From assembly GCA_019694345.1 (NCBI GenBank), contig JAIBCA010000146.1:1-56637 (forward strand): DNA of 56,637 nucleotides, written 5' to 3'. Of the stretch, positions 26,922 through 35,224 are shown in pieces. This DNA is from Pyrinomonadaceae bacterium (lineage in GTDB: Bacteria > Acidobacteriota > Blastocatellia > Pyrinomonadales > Pyrinomonadaceae). How positions within the stretch are numbered: position 1 is the stretch's first letter; the number at the start of each line of letters is the position of its first letter. The translations under genes were made by a program, and so were the position numbers. The notes below the pieces were generated by a model. The model searched no databases, was not told the origin of the DNA, and worked only from the letters and a program-made list of their open reading frames with translations.

Positions 26922-28631
26922 TTACATTAAAACAAAGATCCCCTTTTCATCGCCGAGGTCACGGGCTGACGGCGTCAGGATCGACTTTTTGGTGATAAAT
27001 ATCTTATTTCCAGCGGAAACTGCTCGCCGAACGTCGTCTTCACTTACGAAATCAACCGGTTCCGGCGGCCTTTCGGCGACCGGCGGAGGTTCAGGTATCA
27101 AGTGGTGCAAAACCGTTTTGACCGGTGATTCGGCTTCACGATTTGTTTCAATAACGGGCTCAACAACAGAAGCAGATCGCCGTCCCTGCAGAAATCCGTC
27201 AACAAGTGCCGCAATATCCTGCCTGCTAACGGTACGCTTTGCGGCCGGTGCCGGCGAGCCGGGCCGAACCGGAGAACGCTCAGAATTTACCGGCTTCGAT
27301 TCGAATGCCACCCGCTTAACATCCATCAGATGGATCGGAGAAACGTTGTCAGAGGTTACGTTGCCGCCCCAGGACCCGCAACCGAGCGTCATCGACGGTG
27401 AAAGGTCCGTAGAAAGGCCAATCGCCCCGTGCGTCGTCGGCGAATTGATCACAATTCTCGATGCGGGCATTTGCTCCCCAAATCGGACAGCCGCCGCCCG
27501 ATCCTGCGTATGCATGCCCGCGGTGTGGCCCATTCCGCCGAATTGCAGTATCTCGCGACTCCGGGCCGCGCCTTGCTCGACACCATCCACGACGAAAAAT
27601 GCGAGTGTCGGCGACAGTTTCTCTACCGACCAGGGGAAATCACGTCCAACGCCTCCGCAATCAGCTATGAGGCACCGCGTCGCCGGGGGCACTGAGATAC
27701 CGGCGAGTTCAGCAATATGCACCGCCGAACGCCCAACGATCGCCGCATTCAATGTGCGCTGAGGCGTCAGCAGAACCTTTGCAACAGCATCAGCCTCACC
27801 CGGGTTCAGGAAATGTCCTCCCTGAGCCTTGAACTGTTCCCTGACCGCATTCTCGACCGGAGCATCGACGACGACGGATTGCTCGGACGCACAGATCGTT
27901 CCGTTATCGAAACAGGTGCCGGTCAGAATGTCCGCGACGGCTTTCTCGATATTCGCCGAACGTTCGATGAAGGCCGGCACGTTTCCGGGTCCTACGCCAA
28001 ATGCCGGTTTGCCCGATGAATACGCGGCCCTGACAAGCCCGGTGCCGCCGGTTGCAAGGATCACGGCGGTATTTTTATGCCGCATCAGGGCCTCGGTCCC
28101 TTCGAGCGAAGAAACGGTCAGGCATTTGATCGCATCAGCGGGAAGGCCGAGTTTGACACCTTCGTCACGCATCAGCCTTGCCGTTTCGGCAATGCAGTTT
28201 GCGGCCGATGGATGCGGCGACAAAACGATAGTATTGCGGGACTTAATGGCGATGATTATCTTGAATATCGCTGTAGATGTGGGGTTGGTTGACGGTATGA
28301 TGGCCGCCACGACCCCGCGTGGGCTGGCTATTTCGACGATGCTCTTCGAATCCGAGATCACACCGACGGTCTTGAGCCCGCGAAAATGGTTCCAGACGAC
28401 CTCGGCCGCAAATCGGTTCTTCTCACGTTTGTCCTCGGCCTTGCCAAATCCAGTCTCTTCGTGAGCCATCTGCCCAAGCCGAGCGGCGTTCACCAGGGCG
28501 ACACGTGACATAGCGTCACATATCGAGTCGATCTTTGTCTGGTCAAAGGTCGAAACGACGTCAAAGGCCTGGCGAGCGGCGTCAACCGCATCGCGGGCCT
28601 CCTGCTGTGCAACTAGGTCCTTGTCACCCAT
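26922..28631 (-). CDS. CoA-acylating aldehyde dehydrogenase of a bacterial microcompartment
   Basis: 569 residues. The first ~440 are an aldehyde dehydrogenase of the EutE/PduP/AdhE-N class, with catalytic Cys247 in '[12 protein letters not shown]', the NAD-binding region '[20 protein letters not shown]' and '[15 protein letters not shown]'. Such enzymes convert an aldehyde, NAD+ and CoA to acyl-CoA inside metabolosomes. About 129 residues follow. They contain a Pro-rich linker, a short amphipathic helix (about 469-484, '[16 protein letters not shown]') that looks like an encapsulation peptide, a second linker, and a terminal segment '[15 protein letters not shown]' with '[15 protein letters not shown]'. 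It lies between two BMC shell genes in the same direction, which fixes the context. Native aldehyde is unknown. Confidence 0.93.
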   Translation of the reverse strand: MGDKDLVAQQEARDAVDAARQAFDVVSTFDQTKIDSICDAMSRVALVNAARLGQMAHEETGFGKAEDKREKNRFAAEVVWNHFRGLKTVGVISDSKSIVEIASPRGVVAAIIPSTNPTSTAIFKIIIAIKSRNTIVLSPHPSAANCIAETARLMRDEGVKLGLPADAIKCLTVSSLEGTEALMRHKNTAVILATGGTGLVRAAYSSGKPAFGVGPGNVPAFIERSANIEKAVADILTGTCFDNGTICASEQSVVVDAPVENAVREQFKAQGGHFLNPGEADAVAKVLLTPQRTLNAAIVGRSAVHIAELAGISVPPATRCLIADCGGVGRDFPWSVEKLSPTLAFFVVDGVEQGAARSREILQFGGMGHTAGMHTQDRAAAVRFGEQMPASRIVINSPTTHGAIGLSTDLSPSMTLGCGSWGGNVTSDNVSPIHLMDVKRVAFESKPVNSERSPVRPGSPAPAAKRTVSRQDIAALVDGFLQGRRSASVVEPVIETNREAESPVKTVLHHLIPEPPPVAERPPEPVDFVSEDDVRRAVSAGNKIFITKKSILTPSARDLGDEKGIFVLM

Positions 28632-28708
28632 TTATTTACGGGCCAAAACGAACGCTCCGGCGGCCCGTCCGCGACCCGGACAGAACCACCGGCTCGATCT
28701 CGGCAATA

Positions 28709-29098
28709 CTATTTGGTCTTGGTCTTGGTGCTGTCGGCCGCCGAGGCTGACCCCGACCCACCCGATCCGAGTTGGCGTCCTCCGCCCTGAAGAGCCTTCT
28801 CATCCGGGCTCAAGCCGACTTTGCCGCCCTTGGGCAAAACTCTCTCGACCTCTTGATGCGGCCGCGGTATCACGTGAACGCTGATCAATTCGCCGACACG
28901 GCGGGCAGCCGCAGCTCCGGCATCCGTCGCCGCCTTGACGGCACCAACATCGCCTCTGACAAAGATGGTCACATAGCCGGCCCCGATATACTCTTTCCCG
29001 ACCAGCTGGACATTTGCGGCCTTGACCATTGCGTCGGCTGCCTCGACGGCTCCGACAAATCCTTTGGTTTCGACCATTCCGAGAGCTTCTAAACTCAT
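28709..29098 (-). CDS. Bacterial microcompartment shell protein (BMC-H), copy 1
   Basis: 129 residues. The BMC domain (about 1-92) is strongly EutM-like: '[20 protein letters not shown]', '[20 protein letters not shown]' and '[20 protein letters not shown]'. The pore loop reads I-G-A-G, near the canonical I-G-S-G of PduA. A 35-residue flexible tail rich in Gly, Ser, Ala and Lys ('[20 protein letters not shown]') extends beyond the domain and would hang from the hexamer. This is the first gene of the locus; the aldehyde dehydrogenase starts 78 bp downstream. The tile class is certain. Substrate is not. No pentameric vertex gene (EutN/CcmL type) is nearby, so vertices must come from elsewhere in the genome. 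Confidence 0.96.
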   Translation of the reverse strand: MSLEALGMVETKGFVGAVEAADAMVKAANVQLVGKEYIGAGYVTIFVRGDVGAVKAATDAGAAAARRVGELISVHVIPRPHQEVERVLPKGGKVGLSPDEKALQGGGRQLGSGGSGSASAADSTKTKTK

Positions 29099-29309
29099 TG
29101 ATTATTCCTCGCTATTCTGACTGCAAATTGGATTCTAATATACCACCTTACATTTGCCAAAAGCTAACTCGCCGGATCGCTTTATTCAACCGGCTTTTGC
29201 GACACAAAACCCGATAGAAACGATTGACATCGTAAGTATAAGAGCGATATATTTCAGGATAAGTTCACGATTTAGTTCGAAGAGATTCGACCGTCCGTTC
29301 ACTATCGAA

Positions 29310-30323
29310 ATGTCATTAACTCTAGGTGAAAAGTTGCGGCAGGCCCGCGAAGAAAGAGGTATATCTATAAGCGAAGTCGCGGAACAGACCCGTATCTCCG
29401 CTCATTACCTGGAGTCGATCGAAAATGACGATTACCGGCCGCTGCCGGGCGGCATTTTCAACAAGGGTTTCGTCAAATCTTATGCGAAGTTCATAGACAT
29501 TGACGAACAGGAGGCCCTGCAGGACTATGCACGGCTGATCGCGGCTACCGACGACGGTGCCGACGGCCAACCGAAGGTATATAAGCCCGAGGTTTTGACC
29601 GATGACCGCAGCGTCGGCTCGATGATCCCGACGGTTATCGTCGCGGTGATCATTTTGGGCCTGATGACCGTCGGCGTGCTTTATTTGGTAGATTATTTGC
29701 AGAATCGGCCGGAAAAGCCTCCGGTCGCAGCCGGAAACACAAATTCGAATTCCGCGGCGAACATCCCCGGCGGCACCGAGAGCGATAAACCGAAAGCACC
29801 CGAGTTCACAACGGCCAAATTTGAGTTTTCAGCGCTCAACCAACCTGTCCGTGTCCTGGTGACGAGCGATGGGGTCAAAACCGACAGATCAGTTGCCGCC
29901 GATTCCCCGCTTAGCTTTGAGCCGAAAGAGAGCATTAATTTCAACTACAATCGCTGGAATGCACAGGCAGTAAAATTAACGATCAACGGCAAGGCGATCG
30001 CCCTGCCGGCGGCACCGTTGGCCCCGACCGACGGCGGACGAATACAATTTACGATCTCGAAGGATAATTTTGCAAAGATCTGGGAGACGGGATCGATAAG
30101 CGGCGAGATGCCGGCGTCGACCGGCGACGCAAACGCAAATGCTCCTGCCGCAAACGCCCCGGCGATGCCCGGACAGACCCCTCGGCCGACACCGGCCGTC
30201 AAACCGACGGCCGCTGCAAACACCGCCGCGGCACCGGCCAACAAACCGCCGACTGCTGCTACGCCGAAGCCCGCGGCGGCCAATAAGCCGGCGGCGACGG
30301 GAACGGCCAATCGGCCGCAATAG
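29310..30323 (+). CDS. RodZ-like helix-turn-helix membrane protein
   Basis: 337 residues from the ATG at 29310, which opens directly on the domain (MSLTLGEKLRQAREERGISI); the longer open frame upstream has no support. The N-terminal Xre-type HTH (about 4-70, 'VAEQTRISAHYLESIENDDY', 'GGIFNKGFVKSYAKFIDID') is followed by one transmembrane segment ('VIVAVIILGLMTVGVLYLVD') and a periplasmic DUF4115-type beta domain ('FEFSALNQPVRVLVTSDG', 'SINFNYNRWNAQAVKLTING'). The last ~70 residues are an Ala/Pro/Asn/Lys low-complexity tail. RodZ links MreB to the elongation machinery; some family members also act as regulators. It is divergent from the BMC locus, with about 210 bp between starts. Confidence 0.85.
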   Translation: MSLTLGEKLRQAREERGISISEVAEQTRISAHYLESIENDDYRPLPGGIFNKGFVKSYAKFIDIDEQEALQDYARLIAATDDGADGQPKVYKPEVLTDDRSVGSMIPTVIVAVIILGLMTVGVLYLVDYLQNRPEKPPVAAGNTNSNSAANIPGGTESDKPKAPEFTTAKFEFSALNQPVRVLVTSDGVKTDRSVAADSPLSFEPKESINFNYNRWNAQAVKLTINGKAIALPAAPLAPTDGGRIQFTISKDNFAKIWETGSISGEMPASTGDANANAPAANAPAMPGQTPRPTPAVKPTAAANTAAAPANKPPTAATPKPAAANKPAATGTANRPQ

Positions 30324-30346
30324 AGGTGCAGGGAGTGCACGGTTGA

Positions 30347-31876
<1,530 letters not shown>

Positions 31877-31903
31877 TTGGCGTCCGGCACCCTTTGTTTC
31901 CAA

Positions 31904-31933
31904 GGCGGCAACCCTTCCCAGGGGTTTGCCGCC
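31904..31933 (+). terminator. GC-rich hairpin after guaB
   Basis: GGCGGCAACCC (31904-31914) pairs with GGGTTTGCCGCC (31922-31933) with one mismatch or bulge. The following bases, TAAACTATTT, are only weakly T-rich. Its position 28 bases after the guaB stop suggests transcription termination or mRNA 3'-end protection. Confidence 0.5.
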
Positions 31934-31962
31934 TAAACTATTTACGGCATATTAGCCGCAGA

Positions 31963-32048
31963 TAGTCGCAGATGACGCAGATCATCAAGACAGAAAGTAA
32001 TTTATGATCGTTTTCTGATCCGCGTTTATCTGCTTTTGTCTGCGACTA
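31963..32048. repeat. Inverted-repeat element between guaB and the M1 peptidase
   Basis: TAGTCGCAGA (31963-31972) and TCTGCGACTA (32039-32048) are a perfect 10-bp inverted repeat. They enclose further internally related words (GCAGATGACGCAGATCATC near the left arm, GATCCGCGTTTATCTGC near the right). The unit is non-coding and looks like a dispersed intergenic repeat. Confidence 0.5.
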
Positions 32049-32119
32049 CATTTCTTTCTCTTTCTCGGGCCATATGCCGCGGATGTTCCTTATGTTCGGC
32101 ACGTGCTGAAGTGTAAGAT

Positions 32120-35100
32120 ATGGATATGCTCCTGAAAATCCTGCTTGTCGTTCTTTTTTCCGCAGTTGCGGTGTTTTCTCAGGTTCCGCCGATCGAGCCG
32201 GGCGTGTCGCAGGAACTTGCCAAATGGCGCGCCGCGCATTATAGCGACGTGCGTTACAAACTGAACCTGACACTCGAAAAGATGTCACCGGTGTTGAAGG
32301 GGACGATCGAGATACGGGTGGTCCTGTCAGAACCGCCCGTGGTAACGGGTGGGTCAGGCGTCGTGCCCATCATACTTGACTGGCGGAGAATCCGCGGCAG
32401 TGAGAGTCTGTCGACCATTTCGAATGTATCGATCAACGGGTCAACCGTTTGGAGTACCGGCTTTAGCCGGCCTCTTTCGGACGGTGGGCCGCCTAAAGGC
32501 GGGACTCCGAGCGCGTTCGAAGAAACCAATGAGCACCTCATCTTCCGCGAAGGCGTCGTCCCGGGCGAGAACGTCATCAAGCTCGATTTCACCTCGCCGA
32601 TACTGACGAGCGGTTCGGCGATCACGCGGTATGTGGATAAAGAGGATGGAGCGGAGTACATCTACTCGCTCTTTGTCCCGTCCGACGCCAGCACCGCGTT
32701 CCCGGTCTTCGACCAGCCGGATCTGAAGGGGAGGTTTACATTAGAAATGGTTGGACCCGCGGACTGGAAGTCCGTGGCAAATGAAGGTGCTAAGTGCGAA
32801 AATTATCAGTCAGTTAAAACGTCAGCTGTAAGAAGTGAACCGAAAACCCCACGTTCTGATATTCCGCCTGAACTAAAGTTGGTCCTGAATAGTCCGGAGT
32901 TTGCGGCGGCAGTGAAGGAATGTGCGCTAAACACAGCAGATTTGACTCACAGCTTTGCGGCCTTCCCCGAAACCAAACCTATCAGCACCTACGTCTTCGC
33001 ATTCGCGGCCGGGCCGTGGGCGCAAGTGTCAGAACCGGGAGCGGTAGCGACTGGGTCCGCAGCCCCCTCGAATGCCAATGATACGAAGAACCGGGTCGCT
33101 ACCGCTTCCCGTTCTTACACCCGTGGCAGCGTTTTTGTGCGTAAGTCGCAATTGGACAAGTTCAAGCCCCACGCTGCCGAGGTATTTCGGCTTAACCGGG
33201 AGGGCATCAAATATCTCGAGTCCTATTTCGACTACAAATTCCCGTTCCCCAAGTACGACCTCGTGCTGATCCCCGAGTTCCCGTTCGGCGGGATGGAGCA
33301 TGCGGGGGCGACGTTTTTGCGGGAATCGGCGATCATTTTTCCTCAGGAACCGACCAAAAGCGACCATATTTCGCGGGCGGTGTTGATATTTCACGAGGCG
33401 GCGCATCAGTGGTTTGGCGACACGGTGACGATGAAATGGTTCGACGACTTGTGGCTCAAAGAGGGCTTTGCCAACTTCATGGCGTACAAGGCGTTAGAGA
33501 AGATAATGCCGGACGCCAACGCGTGGAAGGTCTTCTACGAGCGGATCAAACAACCCGCCTACGCCACCGACAGCACAAAAGGAACGACGCCGATCTACCA
33601 ACCGATCAAAAACCTAAGTGCCGCAAAATCCGCCTACGGCAACATCGTTTATAACAAAGCCCCGAGCTTCCTAAAACAAACCGAGTTCTACCTCGGTGCG
33701 GATAAGTTTCAGACGGCAGTAAGAGCGTTTTTGAAGAAACACGAGTTCAAAAATGCGAAGTGGGAAGATCTGGTGAAGGAGTTTGAGGCTGCGAGTCAGC
33801 AGAAGTTGGTAAGCTGGGGAGCTCAGTGGATACAACAACCTGGCGTTCCTTTGATACGTTCTTCGATCTCGGGAAATGGCGGTTGTGTCTATCAAGACTC
33901 GACGTTTGAAAACACCAACTTATGGCTAATCAAAGTTAGGACCATCTCTGAGAACGGAATTGATAATAAGCATCTGAACGCATTTGATTTGCTCGTGCTT
34001 CCAATAAGCACCGAACAATCATGGCGAACTTCGCTCGAAAGGTGGTTGAATCGAAGGTTTCCGAAAAGTTCGTGCGTCGAGTCGTCGCATGCTCCCGCTG
34101 CGCAGTTCTTCTTTCCCAACTACCAAGACTACGGCTACGGCATATTCCTCCTCGACGATAAGAGCCGCGATTACGTTCTGAAAAATATCGGAAGCGAAAA
34201 GGACGATTTTCTTCGCACGATGATGTGGGGCAGCCTCTGGGACAGCGTCCGCGAGGGCGAGCTCGATCCGAAGGAGTATGTTGAGCTTGTGATCCGCGCT
34301 TTGAGTCCCGGCTTTAGCCGGCCAACTGCGAGGAAGAGCCCGCCTGTAGGCGGGACTCCAAGCGAATCCGACGAAAGCACTATCGCAACGCTGCTGGGCC
34401 GAGTATCGACGGCGATGAACTACTACCTCCCGGCGCCGAATATCGCCCTTGCTAACGCACGGGCTTCTGCAACTGATGACCTGCAGAAACGTGTCGAAGA
34501 CGTGCTCATCGAACGTATTAAAAACGCTCCGACCGCCGGGCAACGCATAACTTTCTATCGGGCGTTCATCAATATCGCATACTCGGAAAATGCGAGAAGC
34601 GTGCTCAAGGCAATGCTAAAAGGCAGAAACCTGAGCGGTAGCGAGGGTGTTCCCACCGCAAAGGCACCTCAAGCGAAGAACACACTCCCTACCGGTCGTG
34701 TTTCCGCCCTCACGTTACGGACCAAAGACAAATTCGACATCGTCACACGTCTTGCCGTACTCAACGATCCTGAGGCCGCAATGCTGCTGGCCGATCTTGA
34801 AAAGTCCGAAACAAGCGACGATGCCAAGCGATACAACTACGCCGCGAGAGCAGCATTTCCTACCAAAGAAAATCGCGAGAAGTATTGGAACGATTTCGTA
34901 AATAACAAAGACATTTCAGAAAGCTGGATCGAGGCGGCGTTTGGGCCATTCAACGCGGTGCGGAACAGCGAGCTGTCGTTGCCATATCTGAAACGGGCGC
35001 TTGAGGAACTGCCGAACCACAAACGCAATCGCAAGATATTCTTCGTCAACGGCTGGCTCGCCGCCTTCATCGGCGGCCAGAGGAGCGAGGAGGCTCTCAG

Positions 35101-35224
35101 CATCGTCAACAAGTTCCTCGCCGACAACCCGACGCTCGACAATGACCTCAGACTTAAGATCCTCGAAAATGTCGACCTCATCGAACGTGCGGTAAAGATT
35201 CGAGCGAAATATAGAAGTTCTTAG
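32120..35224 (+). CDS. Secreted M1 family zinc aminopeptidase, carrying four translated palindromic elements
   Basis: 1034 residues with a signal peptide (MDMLLKILLVVLFSAVAVFS). The exopeptidase motif is present as 'FGGMEHAG' (G390-G391-M392-E393), and the zinc motif H425-E-A-A-H429 with Glu448 in 'WLKEGFANF' (HExxH-x18-E) is complete, so the enzyme should be an active metallo-aminopeptidase outside the cytosol. The C-terminal third is the helical ERAP1-like domain. The length is inflated by four in-frame inserts, each from a palindromic DNA element: residues about 111-130 ('GFSRPLSDGGPPKGGTPS'), 303-333, 728-747 ('GFSRPTARKSPPVGGTPS') and 840-864. Their GC-rich inverted repeats are listed separately. 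The stop overlaps the convergent ABC-F gene by 4 bp. Confidence 0.92.
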   Translation: MDMLLKILLVVLFSAVAVFSQVPPIEPGVSQELAKWRAAHYSDVRYKLNLTLEKMSPVLKGTIEIRVVLSEPPVVTGGSGVVPIILDWRRIRGSESLSTISNVSINGSTVWSTGFSRPLSDGGPPKGGTPSAFEETNEHLIFREGVVPGENVIKLDFTSPILTSGSAITRYVDKEDGAEYIYSLFVPSDASTAFPVFDQPDLKGRFTLEMVGPADWKSVANEGAKCENYQSVKTSAVRSEPKTPRSDIPPELKLVLNSPEFAAAVKECALNTADLTHSFAAFPETKPISTYVFAFAAGPWAQVSEPGAVATGSAAPSNANDTKNRVATASRSYTRGSVFVRKSQLDKFKPHAAEVFRLNREGIKYLESYFDYKFPFPKYDLVLIPEFPFGGMEHAGATFLRESAIIFPQEPTKSDHISRAVLIFHEAAHQWFGDTVTMKWFDDLWLKEGFANFMAYKALEKIMPDANAWKVFYERIKQPAYATDSTKGTTPIYQPIKNLSAAKSAYGNIVYNKAPSFLKQTEFYLGADKFQTAVRAFLKKHEFKNAKWEDLVKEFEAASQQKLVSWGAQWIQQPGVPLIRSSISGNGGCVYQDSTFENTNLWLIKVRTISENGIDNKHLNAFDLLVLPISTEQSWRTSLERWLNRRFPKSSCVESSHAPAAQFFFPNYQDYGYGIFLLDDKSRDYVLKNIGSEKDDFLRTMMWGSLWDSVREGELDPKEYVELVIRALSPGFSRPTARKSPPVGGTPSESDESTIATLLGRVSTAMNYYLPAPNIALANARASATDDLQKRVEDVLIERIKNAPTAGQRITFYRAFINIAYSENARSVLKAMLKGRNLSGSEGVPTAKAPQAKNTLPTGRVSALTLRTKDKFDIVTRLAVLNDPEAAMLLADLEKSETSDDAKRYNYAARAAFPTKENREKYWNDFVNNKDISESWIEAAFGPFNAVRNSELSLPYLKRALEELPNHKRNRKIFFVNGWLAAFIGGQRSEEALSIVNKFLADNPTLDNDLRLKILENVDLIERAVKIRAKYRSS
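32451..32508 (+). repeat. Palindromic element, family A copy 1, inside the M1 peptidase gene
   Basis: Two inner hairpins, CCGGCTTTAGCCGG (32457-32470) and CCGCCTAAAGGCGG (32489-32502), are enclosed by outer arms GGAGTACCG and CGGGACTCC. The whole 58-base unit would fold into a three-way structure. Translated in frame it gives GFSRPLSDGGPPKGGTPS. It shares layout, length and reading phase with the copy at 34301-34361. Confidence 0.85.
33028..33118 (+). repeat. Palindromic element, family B, inside the M1 peptidase gene
   Basis: A left arm at 33028-33051 and a right arm at 33095-33118, 24 bases each, are complementary at 21 of 24 positions. The invariant core is AGCGGTAGCGAC in the left arm and GTCGCTACCGCT in the right. 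The 43-base centre is not palindromic. The unit is read through in frame as a Ser/Ala/Thr/Asn-rich stretch between 'FAAGPWAQV' and 'GSVFVRKSQ', two segments that are close together in ordinary M1 peptidases. Confidence 0.8.
34301..34361 (+). repeat. Palindromic element, family A copy 2, inside the M1 peptidase gene
   Basis: Inner hairpins CCGGCTTTAGCCGG (34308-34321) and CCCGCCTGTAGGCGGG (34339-34354) sit within outer arms GAGTCCCG (34303-34310) and CGGGACTC (34351-34358). The translated form is GFSRPTARKSPPVGGTPS, the same length as copy 1. Only the spacer between the hairpins and single bases differ. Confidence 0.85.
34637..34693 (+). repeat. Palindromic element, family C, inside the M1 peptidase gene
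   Basis: GGTAGCGAGGGTGTTC (34637-34652) and GAACACACTCCCTACC (34678-34693) are complementary at 14 of 16 positions around a 25-base centre. It is translated in frame as a Gly/Ser/Pro/Lys-rich loop beginning GSEGVPTAKAPQAKNTLPTG. The left arm shares GGTAGCGA with family B. Confidence 0.65.
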
